DNA from: Alphaproteobacteria bacterium
GTDB lineage: Bacteria; Pseudomonadota; Alphaproteobacteria; Micavibrionales; Micavibrionaceae
NCBI GenBank assembly: GCA_024275825.1
Contig: JAJRYK010000045.1
Location: forward strand, 1-64,000
Direction: 5' to 3'
DNA length: 64,000 nucleotides
A program made the position numbers and the translations under genes. Numbering within the stretch: position 1 is the stretch's first letter; each line of letters begins with the position of its first letter. This document shows, piece by piece, positions 41,279-51,174 of the stretch. The notes below the pieces were generated by a model. It was not told where the DNA came from. It made no database searches and was given only the letters and a program-made list of their open reading frames with translations.

Positions 41279-41758
41279 TTAGGCAGCCTTTGTTTTTCCT
41301 TCAGCGGCATCACGTACAGCTTCAACATGGCCTGGCACCTTAACCTTGCGCCAGATCTGCGCAATTTCCCCATCTTCATCGATCAGGAAGGTGGAGCGCT
41401 CAATACCCATAAATTTTTTGCCGTACATATTCTTTTCTTTCCATGTACCGTAACGCTCACACACATCGCTGTGCTCATCACTGGCGAGTGGGAATTTAAG
41501 GTTGTATTTGGCTTTAAATTTATCGTGTTTGCTCACTGAACATTTTGATATTCCAATGATCTGCGTGTTTAGTGCATTAAACGCACTTAAATTCTCGTTG
41601 AAGCTGCAGGACTGCGTGGTGCAGCCGGGTGTGTCGTCTTTGGGATAGAAATACAGCACAATTTTTTGGCCTTTCAAATATGATAGGGCAATCTCGCCAT
41701 TACCATCGGTGGGCACGGTGAAATCCGGTGCAGTATCGCCGATTTTCAGGTCCGTCAT
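41279..41758 (-). CDS. bcp: Thioredoxin-dependent peroxiredoxin Bcp
   Basis: 159 residues. Reduces hydrogen peroxide and organic hydroperoxides. VLYFYPKDDTPGCTTQSCSF carries the peroxidatic Cys46 and the resolving Cys51, five residues apart as in E. coli Bcp; ISKCSVSKHDKF and a conserved STFLIDEDG follow. Monocistronic, ending into the bidirectional terminator. Confidence 0.95.
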   Translation of the reverse strand: MTDLKIGDTAPDFTVPTDGNGEIALSYLKGQKIVLYFYPKDDTPGCTTQSCSFNENLSAFNALNTQIIGISKCSVSKHDKFKAKYNLKFPLASDEHSDVCERYGTWKEKNMYGKKFMGIERSTFLIDEDGEIAQIWRKVKVPGHVEAVRDAAEGKTKAA

Positions 41759-41849
41759 AAATTTAATCCTCTCTGATACTTGAATTTAGGTGTAGTCCAT
41801 GGAACAAAATGGGTAGAATAGATGCCAAAGTCAATATCATGCACATGAT

Positions 41850-44800
41850 GTGCATTTTGAGGAGCGCGCGCTACCATTGTCTAAACTCTTTAAGAAATTC
41901 TGCGGCCGCTCGGCGCTCGTTGCTGTTGAGGTCTTTGCGGTGATTGTGGTGCTGATCGCACTCGTCGTTGGCGTGGTCGCATGGCGCCTCTCCAGTGGTC
42001 CGATCGATATGGGCTTTGCCAAAAACTATATCCAGCAAGCGTTGGTCGATGATGAGCGCGGCATTTACGTGACGATGGAAAAGGTCGTGCTCAGCTGGCC
42101 TGATTTGGACGGGCCGCTTTTGCTCGGCCTGAATGATGTGAAATTGATGGGCCGCTCGCAGACCGAAGGTGATGATACGCCGCGCGAAATTCTGGCGGTT
42201 AATCAGGCCGCCTTCAGCCTGTCCAAAGCCAAATTATTCATCGGTCAGTTTCAGCCCATCGCACTGATCCTTAATCAGCCTATCTTACGCTTCGCGCGCG
42301 ATGCGAACGGAGAGTATGATTTTGGCTTTCTGGTTGCGGATGACGCGTTTGAGAGCGCAGAGGAAACCAAAGAGCAGCTCGCGGTGAGTGAAAAGATCAT
42401 GGCCTATATCTCCCGCCCCGGCGAAAATGCAGATCAGGACTCGCCGCTTTCCTCGCTCAAGGCTTTGCAGATTGAGCATGCGCAGCTCCATTTCGAGGAC
42501 GAGCAAAATGATGTGTCTTGGTCGCTGCCGGATATGAATTTCCTGATGCAGGCGCAGGGCGATGGTTTGCACACCAATATCTATATTCCATTGGAGGATT
42601 ATGGGCCGCCGGAAGCTGCGCCGGAGAACGATGAGAGCGAAACCGTTGCGCCGCACTCCCATTTACGGGCCGAGGCGTTATTCAGATGGGATAAGGGTGA
42701 TGTCTCGCTCAATGCAAAGTTGGAAAATTTTGACGTAACGTTTCTGGCGAGCATAGTGCCGGAGCTAAAGATGCTTTCTCGTCAGGATGCGCAGGTCAGC
42801 GCAGAAATCACCGCGCTCATGGATGCTGATTTCACACCGAAAGAAGCCAGTGTCTCAGCGCGCTCAGATGCTGGTACACTTTATGTGGAAGCGCTAGAGC
42901 GTGCGGCCGTTCCCTATAAAGACTTTGCGCTGAAAGCTAAATATTCGGCTGCGGAGAAGGTGCTGAATGTCGAGCAGTTCAAAATCACAGCGTCTGATAT
43001 TTCTTTGAAGGCAGAAGCAAATTTGACGGTGGACGAGCGCCGTATTGTCGGTCCGCTTACCCTCAATATTGGCACGTTCGAGCATCCGCAAATCGCGCCG
43101 CTCTGGCCAAAATCTTTAAAGGGTGACAGCAGCGAAAAATGGATTATTAAGCGCGCCTCTGGCGGCACGCTGAGCGACGTTTTCGCTACTGGTGATCTGG
43201 TGCTCGAAAAATCTCTACAAGAGAGTGGTGAAGATGAATGGAGTGCTGATATCCAGAACTTGCAAGCCGGGTTTTCGTTTGAAAATATGAGCGTCGATTA
43301 CCGTGCGCCAATGACGCCCGTGACGGTGGGTAAAGGCAAGGGCACGCTTGATCAAAATGAGGATATTTTGCGCATTGATGTCGAGAGCGGGAAAGTTGGC
43401 GCGCTTGATATAACTAGCGCAGAGCTGAAATTCTATGAGGTGATCGCGGTTGGTAAAGGTAGTGCAGAAATTAAAGCCCGGCTTTCCGGTCCGCTAAAAT
43501 CTGCGATTGAGTACGTCTCAAAAGAGCCAATTGAACTCGAGCATGCGTTTGATATGAACCGTCTCGGCGGGCAAACGGATCTTTCCGTCAACGTTTCCTT
43601 CCCTACGCAAGATGACATCAAAATCGCTGATGTAAAGGTTGAGGTTATAGGAACCGTGACTGATACGCTGTTGCCTGGCTTGGTTCAGGGACTCGACATC
43701 ACCGGTGGACCATTTGCGCTTCATGTTAAGGGCAATGCGCTAAACATCAAGGGCAGCGGTCGTTTGGCCAAGCGTCCGGTAGCGGCGGAATATGATGCGT
43801 TCTTCAATAGTGATGGTCAGGCGTTTGTCAGCCGCGCGAAAGCCAGCCTCATTGCTGATCCTAAATTGCGCGAGCATTTTGGCGTGAACCTGGATGACTT
43901 TATCGAAGGCTCTGCGCCGGTTGATGTGATCTATACCGAATATGCTGGCGGTCGATCGGAGGTTGATGTGAGCGCTGATCTCACGGCTGTTCGCGCGTTT
44001 GTTAAGCCGTTCAAATACGAAAAGCCGATTGGAAAAAAGGGGTCTGCCACGCTCAAGGTGAAGCTGCAAAATGGCAATCCGGTTTCCGTGATCGGGTTAA
44101 ACGCCATTGCGCCCAATATGAAGCTCGAAAATATGAGCCTCGGTTTTCGGCAAAAGGGCGCGGAATCAGAGCTGTCCGATGGTAAAACGCCGCGCTTTGT
44201 CATCGGCGAAACTGTTGGTGATCTGGATTTTAAAATTGCGCCCTCTGGCCAGATGCAAATCGTGATAACAGCGCCGTTTCTCGATGCGCGCCCCTTCCTG
44301 AATGACGAGGACGCCAAGAACAAACCCTATGACGCGCCGCCGATGATTATCTCGGTCAATGCGGAGCGGATGCGCACGGCGGATGACCAAATCGTGCAGT
44401 TCGCCAAGGCCTATATTGACCTTGATAGTCAGGGCCGCTTTAACCAGTTTGAGGTTGATGCGACCGCCGGGGCGGGGCTTGTTTCCGTTCGATTTAAGCC
44501 CGATGAAACCGGGAAGCGCACATTCCGTTTGCAGGCCGAGGATGCGGGGGCGACGCTGCGGGCGTTTGGTGTTTACAAGAATATCCTGGGCGGCCGCATG
44601 GTGATTTATGGCGAGCCGATCCGCGGTGTCTATGATCGCAATCTGGTCGGCGTGGCGGAGATTACCGATTTTAAAGTCGTTGATGCGCCGGTGCTGGCCC
44701 ATTTGATGGGGGCGATGTCTCTGCCTGGCCTGGTTTCCTTGCTGGGGAATGAGGGCGTTACCTTCACCAAGCTGGAGTCCCAGTTTGACTGGCTCTATCG

Positions 44801-45107
44801 TCCCGGCGGCTCGATGCTGGTGCTGCAAGAGGGACGAACCTCTGGTAATTCTCTCGGCCTTACATTCGACGGTGTGTTCAATAATGCAGAGGGGACAATT
44901 GACGCATCCGGTACGCTGGTCCCCGTTTCCGGGATCAATAAATTCATCAGCGATATCCCCCTGATCGGCACAATCCTAAGCGGCGGCTCCGACAGCGTTT
45001 TTGCCGCAACCTATACCGTAAAAGGCCAAGCCAAAGACCCGGAAGTCCTCGTAAACCCGCTGGCTGTTTTAACGCCGGGGATTTTACGCCGGATTTTGTT
45101 TGAGTAG
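41850..45107 (+). CDS. AsmA-like envelope protein, DUF3971/YhdP type
   Basis: Up to 1,085 residues. One N-terminal membrane helix (ALVAVEVFAVIVVLIALVVGVVAW), then a very long beta-rich periplasmic part with DUF3971-type and AsmA-like repeats, ending in the family block VTFTKLESQFDW...GLTFDGVFNNAEGTIDASGTLVP. AsmA-like proteins form bridges that carry phospholipid between inner and outer membrane. Start uncertain: GTG at 41850, or TTG at 41877 with GAGGAG about ten bases ahead. Divergent from bcp. Confidence 0.85.
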   Translation: MHFEERALPLSKLFKKFCGRSALVAVEVFAVIVVLIALVVGVVAWRLSSGPIDMGFAKNYIQQALVDDERGIYVTMEKVVLSWPDLDGPLLLGLNDVKLMGRSQTEGDDTPREILAVNQAAFSLSKAKLFIGQFQPIALILNQPILRFARDANGEYDFGFLVADDAFESAEETKEQLAVSEKIMAYISRPGENADQDSPLSSLKALQIEHAQLHFEDEQNDVSWSLPDMNFLMQAQGDGLHTNIYIPLEDYGPPEAAPENDESETVAPHSHLRAEALFRWDKGDVSLNAKLENFDVTFLASIVPELKMLSRQDAQVSAEITALMDADFTPKEASVSARSDAGTLYVEALERAAVPYKDFALKAKYSAAEKVLNVEQFKITASDISLKAEANLTVDERRIVGPLTLNIGTFEHPQIAPLWPKSLKGDSSEKWIIKRASGGTLSDVFATGDLVLEKSLQESGEDEWSADIQNLQAGFSFENMSVDYRAPMTPVTVGKGKGTLDQNEDILRIDVESGKVGALDITSAELKFYEVIAVGKGSAEIKARLSGPLKSAIEYVSKEPIELEHAFDMNRLGGQTDLSVNVSFPTQDDIKIADVKVEVIGTVTDTLLPGLVQGLDITGGPFALHVKGNALNIKGSGRLAKRPVAAEYDAFFNSDGQAFVSRAKASLIADPKLREHFGVNLDDFIEGSAPVDVIYTEYAGGRSEVDVSADLTAVRAFVKPFKYEKPIGKKGSATLKVKLQNGNPVSVIGLNAIAPNMKLENMSLGFRQKGAESELSDGKTPRFVIGETVGDLDFKIAPSGQMQIVITAPFLDARPFLNDEDAKNKPYDAPPMIISVNAERMRTADDQIVQFAKAYIDLDSQGRFNQFEVDATAGAGLVSVRFKPDETGKRTFRLQAEDAGATLRAFGVYKNILGGRMVIYGEPIRGVYDRNLVGVAEITDFKVVDAPVLAHLMGAMSLPGLVSLLGNEGVTFTKLESQFDWLYRPGGSMLVLQEGRTSGNSLGLTFDGVFNNAEGTIDASGTLVPVSGINKFISDIPLIGTILSGGSDSVFAATYTVKGQAKDPEVLVNPLAVLTPGILRRILFE

Positions 45108-45125
45108 GCTCCTTTCATTATAGCG

Positions 45126-45210
45126 CCGTCATTGCACGGCTCGTTCGTGCAATCCATTTGATATTTATGAGCAAAAGAATGGATCACACGCATGAGGCGT
45201 GTGATGACGG
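45126..45210. repeat. Intergenic two-hairpin palindromic repeat
   Basis: Perfect hairpins ATTGCACG-GCTCGTT-CGTGCAAT and ATCACACGC-ATGAG-GCGTGTGAT, separated by a stretch bordered by CCATT and AATGG, the whole framed by CGTC and GACG. Reads as a dispersed GTCAT...ATGAC-type intergenic repeat. Confidence 0.7.
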
Positions 45211-45243
45211 TCAAATAAAGATTGCAGGATAAAATCCCTAATT

Positions 45244-45277
45244 TGTCAATGTACAGGGGCGAGCTTGACAATGTACA
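45244..45277 (+). promoter_or_regulatory. Direct repeats TGWCAATGTACA, 22 bp apart
   Basis: TGTCAATGTACA at 45244-45255 and TGACAATGTACA at 45266-45277, two helical turns apart, each ending in the palindrome TGTACA. The second includes TTGACA, a possible -35 element for the gene at 45320. Candidate operator pair. Confidence 0.45.
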
Positions 45278-45319
45278 ATGATATGTATAGGAATTTATTG
45301 AAACCCTAAGATATGGAGA

Positions 45320-45676
45320 ATGAATATGGAGATGTCAGCTATTTGGTTGGATTCAAAAAGTCGAGTTGCTCATCTGACGCAGGTGTTAGAAAGCGCTATT
45401 GATAAATCTGACAAAAACATCAAAGTTATCGAAACTCTTAATTTAGTGTCTATATTTTTAAATTCTGCGTGTGAGGGGGATGTGACGCTCAAGGGCGTTT
45501 TGGATATGCATTCGCGTTTGGCAGCGCTTGCTGAACAATTAAAAGATGCAAACTATGGCAATAGCCAAGATGTGGGAGAGAGTATTCTTTCTATCGTTAA
45601 TGAATTGAACGAAGTTTTTTCAACTGTGCCGGTGAGCCTTCAAACACCCCTATGTAAGCGCGGTCTGTATATTTAA
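45320..45676 (+). CDS. Hypothetical protein, mostly helical
   Basis: 118 residues with no recognised domain. Helical heptad-like segments ([37 protein letters not shown]) suggest an alpha-helical bundle or dimer. GGAGA lies before the ATG, and the paired direct repeats upstream give it a plausible controlled promoter. Its last codons overlap the tyrS 3' end by four bases. Cytoplasmic; function unknown. Confidence 0.6.
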   Translation: MNMEMSAIWLDSKSRVAHLTQVLESAIDKSDKNIKVIETLNLVSIFLNSACEGDVTLKGVLDMHSRLAALAEQLKDANYGNSQDVGESILSIVNELNEVFSTVPVSLQTPLCKRGLYI

Positions 45677-46926
45677 CCAACTCTAACTAACGCATGCTTC
45701 TTCTTCCCCGCCGACAGCTTGATATAGCCCTCATCGGTTAAATCGGCGCTTGATACGCTCAGCTCCATATCCTCAATTTTCACATCATTGATGCGCGCGC
45801 CGCCGCCTTTTATGAGGCGTTTGGCTTCGCCTTTGGAGCTGGCCAGGGCGGTTTCTACGAACAGGTCTAGTACGGAAATGCCGGCCTCTAGGCGGGCAGC
45901 TTCAACCGTGATGCTGGGTAGATCATCGCCGACGCTGCCTTGCTCGAAGGTTTTTTGGGCGGTGGTCTGCGCGTCATTTGCGGCGGCCTCGCCGTGGCAG
46001 AGTTTGGTCGCTTCGAAGGCTAGCACTTTTTTCGCTTCGTTGATGTCGGCGCCCTCTAGCGCTTCGAGTTTTTTGATTTCGTCCATGGGCAGCAGGGTGA
46101 AGACTTTCAGCAATTGCGCCACGTCGGAATCTTCCACATTGCGCCAATATTGGTAATAGTCATAGGGGCTGGTCATGTCGGCGTTGAGCCAGACGGCCCC
46201 GCCCTCTGTCTTGCCCATTTTCGCGCCCGATGCGGTGGTGAGCAGCGGGGCGGTCAGCGCATAGAGCTGTACCTGATCCATCTTGCGGCCAAGCTCCAGC
46301 CCATTAATAATGTTGCCCCATTGGTCGGAGCCGCCCATTTGCAGGATTGTGCCGTAGCGGCGATTAAGCTCTACAAAGTCATAGCCCTGCAAGATCATAT
46401 AATTGAACTCAATAAACGTCATCGGTAATTCGCGGTCCAGACGGGACTTTACACTGTCGAAGGTTAGCATGCGGTTTACTGTGAAGTGTACGCCGACATC
46501 GCGGAGCATGCCGATATAATCAAGGCCGGAGAGCCAGTCATAATTATTGACCATGATTGCGCCGGTCGCGCTGTCATCATAGGTTATAAAATTTGAGAAG
46601 ACGGATTTGATGCTCTCGATATTCGCATTGATGTCTTCGGGGCCGAGCAGGGGGCGGGTTTTATCCTTCAGCGTCGGATCAGGGATCAGCGCCGTACCGC
46701 CGCCCATCAGGCTGATCGGCCTATGCCCGGCGCGCTGAAACCAATGCAGCATCATGATGGTGTATAAATGCCCGACATGCAGGCTGGGCCCCGTGGGGTC
46801 ATAGCCGATATAAGCGCTCTGCACGCCCTTGCAGAGCTTTGTGTCAAGCGCATCGAAATCAGAGCACTGGTGAATGAACCCGCGCTCGTCTAATATATTT
46901 AAGAAATCTGATTTGTACTTTGTCAT
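45673..46926 (-). CDS. tyrS: Tyrosyl-tRNA synthetase
   Basis: 417 residues from the ATG at 46924-46926. Class I synthetase: HIGH box as HVGHL, KMSKS loop as KMGKT, tyrosine pocket residues YIGYDPT and [18 protein letters not shown], and a C-terminal S4 RNA-binding domain ([20 protein letters not shown]). Two further ATGs lie up to six codons upstream. Divergent from anmK with only 16 bases between the chosen starts, so its promoter lies inside anmK or overlaps it. Confidence 0.96.
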   Translation of the reverse strand: MTKYKSDFLNILDERGFIHQCSDFDALDTKLCKGVQSAYIGYDPTGPSLHVGHLYTIMMLHWFQRAGHRPISLMGGGTALIPDPTLKDKTRPLLGPEDINANIESIKSVFSNFITYDDSATGAIMVNNYDWLSGLDYIGMLRDVGVHFTVNRMLTFDSVKSRLDRELPMTFIEFNYMILQGYDFVELNRRYGTILQMGGSDQWGNIINGLELGRKMDQVQLYALTAPLLTTASGAKMGKTEGGAVWLNADMTSPYDYYQYWRNVEDSDVAQLLKVFTLLPMDEIKKLEALEGADINEAKKVLAFEATKLCHGEAAANDAQTTAQKTFEQGSVGDDLPSITVEAARLEAGISVLDLFVETALASSKGEAKRLIKGGGARINDVKIEDMELSVSSADLTDEGYIKLSAGKKKHALVRVG

Positions 46927-46942
46927 AGGGTTATTCATACGC

Positions 46943-48058
46943 ATGAGTGAGAAAAAAGTCTACTCTACAAAATTATATCGCGCTATCGGGCTGATGTCCG
47001 GCACGTCGCTGGACGGGGTCGACGCGGCGTTGATTGAGACGGACGGGGTTGATCACGTGCAGGTGCTGGGTTTTGTGAGCGCGCCATATGAAGAGGCGGA
47101 GCGGGCGGAAATTCGTCGCGCGTTTGGGTTGTCGGATCGCGCTGATCCGCTGGTACAGCGGGCTGAGGCTCTTGTGACGCAGAAGCATATTGCGGCGCTA
47201 GAGCAAGCGGGCTGGCAAGCCGATGTCATCGGCTTTCATGGCCAGACGATTTGCCACGCGCCGGATGAGGGTGTGAGCATCCAGATAGGTGATGCGCGGG
47301 CGATGGCGGATGCGCTGGGGATTGATGTTGTGCATGATTTTAGGAGCGCTGATGTGGCGGCCGGGGGGCAAGGCGCGCCGCTTGCGCCGCTGTATCACCG
47401 TGCGCGGGTGAAGGCGGCTGGGGCGGCTGTCGCACAGCCATGCGCGGTGTTCAATATCGGCGGCGTGGCGAATGTGACCTATATTGATGGCGAGGATATT
47501 TTGGCGTTTGATACCGGGCCGGGTAATGCTCTGATGGATGATTGGGTAAAACTGCGCACCGGCGCGCCCTACGATGAAGGCGGTGCGCTGGCGGCGAGGG
47601 GGCAGGTGGTTGAGGCAATGCTAGAGCGCTGGTTGGCGCATCCCTATTTCACTGCGCAGCCTCCAAAATCTCTCGATCGCAATGAGTGGGATATCGCAGA
47701 TTTTGGACAATTGGCGCAGGGGATGGACGGTGTGAACACCGAAGACGGCGCGGCGACATTGCTTGAATTTACGGTGCGCACCATTGCAGGTGCGACGCGG
47801 TTCGTGCCAGCTGAGCCTAAGGCGTGGTATGTCTGCGGCGGCGGGCGGCATAATACGGCGCTGATGCAGGCACTGGCGGAGCGTCTAAGCGGCGATGTGC
47901 ACGATGTCTCTGCCTTAGGGTGGAACGGCGATGCGACGGAGGCCGAGTGCTTTGCGTATCTTGCGGTGCGCTCATTACTGGGCAAGCCTTTGAGTTTGCC
48001 GAGCACGACAGGGGTGAAAGCACCGATGAGCGGCGGAGGGCTGGCGAAGGCGCCCTAG
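46943..48058 (+). CDS. anmK: Anhydro-N-acetylmuramic acid kinase
   Basis: 371 residues from the ATG at 46943. Phosphorylates and opens anhydro-MurNAc to MurNAc-6-phosphate in cell-wall recycling. [17 protein letters not shown] near the start, [34 protein letters not shown] with the catalytic Asp, and [11 protein letters not shown]. The frame is open further upstream, but those residues do not fit the family. Head-to-head with tyrS, a pairing known in proteobacteria. Confidence 0.95.
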   Translation: MSEKKVYSTKLYRAIGLMSGTSLDGVDAALIETDGVDHVQVLGFVSAPYEEAERAEIRRAFGLSDRADPLVQRAEALVTQKHIAALEQAGWQADVIGFHGQTICHAPDEGVSIQIGDARAMADALGIDVVHDFRSADVAAGGQGAPLAPLYHRARVKAAGAAVAQPCAVFNIGGVANVTYIDGEDILAFDTGPGNALMDDWVKLRTGAPYDEGGALAARGQVVEAMLERWLAHPYFTAQPPKSLDRNEWDIADFGQLAQGMDGVNTEDGAATLLEFTVRTIAGATRFVPAEPKAWYVCGGGRHNTALMQALAERLSGDVHDVSALGWNGDATEAECFAYLAVRSLLGKPLSLPSTTGVKAPMSGGGLAKAP

Positions 48059-48061
48059 CCA

Positions 48062-48361
48062 TCATCGGATAATAAGAATTTCCTTGGCCGGGCTATCAAA
48101 TTCATCTTTTATACTTTCAGCATTCTCAACGATTCTTATGGGTTCGTGAGAAGAGGGAGTGAAGGTTCCCCTTAATAGCGACATGCATCCATCCGTTGTT
48201 TTGGCGTGGTGGAGCCAGAAGGGTTCCAGAAGTTTTTCTTTACTTACGTTGTGTGCAAACGAACTAAATTCAGCATTAAGTTTGCTGTGTATGGCTTTTA
48301 AGTCTTCCAGCCTAAAATTTCCAGTTGCACCGGCGAATGTAATCTTAATTTTCATTTTCAT
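48062..48361 (-). CDS. Hypothetical protein, 99 residues
   Basis: Starts at the ATG at 48359-48361 with AGGAC eight bases upstream; a longer frame overlaps the TsaC-type gene and is not credible. KMKIKITFAGATGNFRLEDLKAI-type beta-alpha start, later GCMSLLRGTFTPSSHEPI and an ending KEILIIR suggest a small alpha/beta domain. No family recognised. Converges with anmK (three bases between the stops) and diverges from the next gene. Confidence 0.55.
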   Translation of the reverse strand: MKMKIKITFAGATGNFRLEDLKAIHSKLNAEFSSFAHNVSKEKLLEPFWLHHAKTTDGCMSLLRGTFTPSSHEPIRIVENAESIKDEFDSPAKEILIIR

Positions 48362-48416
48362 CGCATTTTGTCCTTTTCTTTTGTATGGTGCGGACAGTAT
48401 CAAAAAGGTATTGTTT

Positions 48417-49559
48417 ATGTCAACAATTAAAGTGGTAAATGACAAAGCCATCACGGAAGCTGCTGAGATCCTCAAATCTGGTGGGATTGTTGGTATGCCG
48501 ACGGAAACAGTGTACGGCTTGGCGGGCAATGCGCTGGATGGGGCGGCGGTGGCGCGGATTTACGCGGCGAAGGGGCGACCAGCCTTTAACCCGCTGATCG
48601 CGCATTTTGCGTCCCTAGACAATATTTTACACAACATAAACTTAGAGGAAAAAACTTTAAATGGGGGCTTTTTAGGGGGGCAGGAACAGATAGAGGGAGA
48701 AGGAGAAGGAGAAGGAGAAGGAGAAGGAGAGCGGCGGTCTTTGTTGGAGATTGTGCAAACGCTCGCCCATGCCTTTTGGCCCGGCCCGCTGACGATGGTG
48801 TTGCCACGCGCGGAAAGCTCTGAAATTTCTGAACTGGCGACGGCGGGGTTAGAGACGATTGCGGTGCGCATCCCCGATCATCCGGTCGCGCGAGATTTGA
48901 TCACCGCGTGCGGGTTTCCGCTGGTTGCGCCAAGCGCGAATAAATCGGGCAGCCTGTCGCCCACGACCCCCGCGCATGTGGCGGAGGGGCTTGGTGAGGG
49001 CGTGGATATGATTTTGGCGGCGGGCGCGTGTAAGGTCGGGCTGGAATCTACGGTGCTGGATTTATCGGGCGATCGCCCCGTGATCTTGCGGCCCGGTGTG
49101 ATCACGGCGGAGGATATTGCTGATGTGCTGGGCCTTGATGATCCGCATAGTCTAATCAATGTCGATAGTGGCGACGGCCTGCAAGCGCCAAAAGCGCCCG
49201 GCATACTACTGAAACACTACGCGCCCGACACGCCGTTGCGGCTCAGTGCGGTGGATTTGGAGGCGGGGGAGGCGCTGCTGGCCTTTGGCTCTGATAAATT
49301 TATGGGCATTAAGAGCGTCCCGTTTTTGTGCAAAAAAAAGGCAAATCGTGACATGACAAGCGGCTTTGCACGTGATTTACCAGAGGAAATGCGGCAAAAT
49401 TTAAGCGAAGAGGGTGATCTACACGAGGCCGCAGCCAACTTGTTTGCAATGCTTAAAGCGCTGGATAAAGCCGGCGCAAAACGGATCGCAGTGATGGCTG
49501 TGCCGGAGGTGGGCCTGGGCGTAGCAATTAATGACCGTTTGAGAAGGGCGGCGGCGTAG
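48417..49559 (+). CDS. L-threonylcarbamoyladenylate synthase (Sua5/TsaC family) with repeat insertion
   Basis: 380 residues. Makes threonylcarbamoyl-AMP for t6A37 of tRNA. YrdC domain: LKSGGIVGMPTETVYGLAG, KGRPAFNPLIAH, AFWPGPLTMVL, VAPSANKSGSLSPT, then a C-terminal Sua5-type domain (APGILLKHYAPDTPL). An insertion of roughly 35 residues after LIAHFAS contains an acidic (Gly-Glu)n run coded by a hexanucleotide repeat. The start ATG at 48417 is supported by AAGG; the upstream open frame is not family-like. Confidence 0.93.
   Translation: MSTIKVVNDKAITEAAEILKSGGIVGMPTETVYGLAGNALDGAAVARIYAAKGRPAFNPLIAHFASLDNILHNINLEEKTLNGGFLGGQEQIEGEGEGEGEGEGERRSLLEIVQTLAHAFWPGPLTMVLPRAESSEISELATAGLETIAVRIPDHPVARDLITACGFPLVAPSANKSGSLSPTTPAHVAEGLGEGVDMILAAGACKVGLESTVLDLSGDRPVILRPGVITAEDIADVLGLDDPHSLINVDSGDGLQAPKAPGILLKHYAPDTPLRLSAVDLEAGEALLAFGSDKFMGIKSVPFLCKKKANRDMTSGFARDLPEEMRQNLSEEGDLHEAAANLFAMLKALDKAGAKRIAVMAVPEVGLGVAINDRLRRAAA
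48696..48731 (+). repeat. In-frame hexanucleotide microsatellite (GGAGAA)
   Basis: Five exact GGAGAA units plus a sixth with one change, inside the Sua5/TsaC-type gene, coding for alternating Gly and Glu. Unit gain or loss changes protein length by two residues per unit without shifting the frame. Confidence 0.9.
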
Positions 49560-49634
49560 AAAAATATTTGACACGGCGTTCAAAGACATGTCAAAAGTTG
49601 GTCTTAGGTTTTAATGTGCTGTAAGGATTTTAAG

Positions 49635-50111
49635 ATGAATGACCCAACCATTAATAGAACTGAGGCTTTCAAGAAAGCCGTTACTAATATGAATGACTGG
49701 GCCCGTGACGTACAAGATAACGGCGGACTTGGTGCACATGATGTTTTTTACAAAAATCTATGTAGTCTCATGGATTGTTTAACCCCTGACCTTAGAGAAG
49801 ACTTTACAAAAAGAGCTCAGGCAACAAAACAATATTCGAATTTGATAGATCAAAGAGATACAGTGCCAACCGATGAGAGAAAAGAAAAGGCGCGGGTAGG
49901 TTTGGAAGAAAGTCGATTAGATCCAAATAGCCTTGAACACGGCGTAGAGATCACAGAGTCCGAGATTGAATCAATGGCTGAAGTAATTGATGTTTATGAT
50001 GCTGTGGATGATTTTAAACCAGATGATCCAATAGAAGCAAGTTTATACATGAAATTTCAACTTTGTTGGCTACTTTGCGGATCTCCAAGGCTATCAGCAG
50101 GGCCAGAATAA
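49635..50111 (+). CDS. Hypothetical protein, acidic, 158 residues
   Basis: ATG at 49635 with AAGGA eight bases upstream (an earlier ATG at 49614 is less well placed). Mostly charged and helical (EITESEIESMAEVIDVYDAV), with Cys residues in KNLCSLMDCLTP and the tail FQLCWLLCGSP. No signal peptide or membrane helix, no recognised domain. Stands alone between the TsaC-type gene and the nucleotide-sugar cluster. Confidence 0.6.
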   Translation: MNDPTINRTEAFKKAVTNMNDWARDVQDNGGLGAHDVFYKNLCSLMDCLTPDLREDFTKRAQATKQYSNLIDQRDTVPTDERKEKARVGLEESRLDPNSLEHGVEITESEIESMAEVIDVYDAVDDFKPDDPIEASLYMKFQLCWLLCGSPRLSAGPE

Positions 50112-50184
50112 ATCTCTGTTTTTTTGGTTCTTTGTGGTTAATGATTGCTTGAAACGACCTGCGCAGACAAGGTAAAACAAACGC

Positions 50185-51174
50185 ATGAAAAAAGTTCTTG
50201 TCACCGGCGCTGCCGGGTTTGTTGGGTTTCATTATGCGCGGGCGCTTTGCGCGGCGGGGTATGATGTGCTGGGCATTGATAATCTGAATGATTATTATGA
50301 TGTGGCGTTGAAGCAGGCGCGGCTGGATGAGCTTGCGCCGCTGGATAATTTTACATTTGAGAAACTAGATCTGGCGGATCGCACAGGGATGGCAGCGTTT
50401 TTCGCGGCGCATAGCCCTGATATTGTTGTGAACTTAGCGGCGCAGGCCGGCGTGCGTTATTCTATTGATCATCCGCACGCCTATGTCGACAGCAATCTTC
50501 AGGGCTTTGTGAATGTGCTGGAGGGGTGCCGGCACAATGATGTGGAGCATCTGATTTTTGCTTCCAGCTCATCCGTCTATGGCGCGAACACAACGCTGCC
50601 CTTTTCCACAGATCAAAATGTAGACCATCCGATCAGCCTGTATGCCGCAACGAAAAAGGCCAATGAGCTGATGGCGCATACCTATGCGCATCTTTATGGG
50701 CTGCCGTGTACGGGGCTGCGGTTTTTTACCGTTTATGGGCCGTGGGGGCGCCCGGATATGGCGGCCTATGGGTTTACCAAGGCGCTCTATGATGGCGCGC
50801 CGATCAATGTGTTTAACCACGGCGATATGTTGCGCGACTTTACCTATATTGATGATATTGTGGAGGCGATGATGCGTTTGGTTGACCGTGTGCCGGGGGC
50901 AGATCCGCTCAGCGCTGCGCCGTATCACCTGTATAATATTGGCAATAACAGCCCGGAAAAGCTGATGGATTTTATTGAGATTTTAGAGCGGGCAACCGGG
51001 CGAACGGCGAATAAAAATATGATGGAGATGCAACCCGGCGATGTTTACGCGACCTACGCCGATACCGATGATTTGGCGCGTGATATTGGGTTTAAGCCGT
51101 CAACGTCGCTGAAAAATGGTGTTGAAGCATTTGTTGCATGGTATAAGGTCTATCATGGGCTTAATGATGAATAA
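50185..51174 (+). CDS. NAD-dependent epimerase, UDP-glucuronate 4-epimerase-like
   Basis: 329-residue short-chain dehydrogenase-type epimerase. Rossmann GAAGFVGFHYARAL at residues 8-20, IDNLNDYYDVALK, NLAAQAGVRYSI, catalytic SSSSVYG and YAATKKANELM, and RFFTVYGPWGRPDMA, the combination typical of UDP-glucuronate/galacturonate epimerases of capsule and LPS pathways. AAGG is absent but an ACAAGG lies slightly upstream. First of a group of sugar-nucleotide genes; overlaps the next by 11 bases. Confidence 0.92.
   Translation: MKKVLVTGAAGFVGFHYARALCAAGYDVLGIDNLNDYYDVALKQARLDELAPLDNFTFEKLDLADRTGMAAFFAAHSPDIVVNLAAQAGVRYSIDHPHAYVDSNLQGFVNVLEGCRHNDVEHLIFASSSSVYGANTTLPFSTDQNVDHPISLYAATKKANELMAHTYAHLYGLPCTGLRFFTVYGPWGRPDMAAYGFTKALYDGAPINVFNHGDMLRDFTYIDDIVEAMMRLVDRVPGADPLSAAPYHLYNIGNNSPEKLMDFIEILERATGRTANKNMMEMQPGDVYATYADTDDLARDIGFKPSTSLKNGVEAFVAWYKVYHGLNDE

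Noticed and set aside
48159..48416. 86-codon N-terminal extension of the Sua5/TsaC-type protein
   Set aside because: It overlaps a minus-strand gene, is hydrophobic nonsense in part, and family homology begins right after the ATG at 48417.
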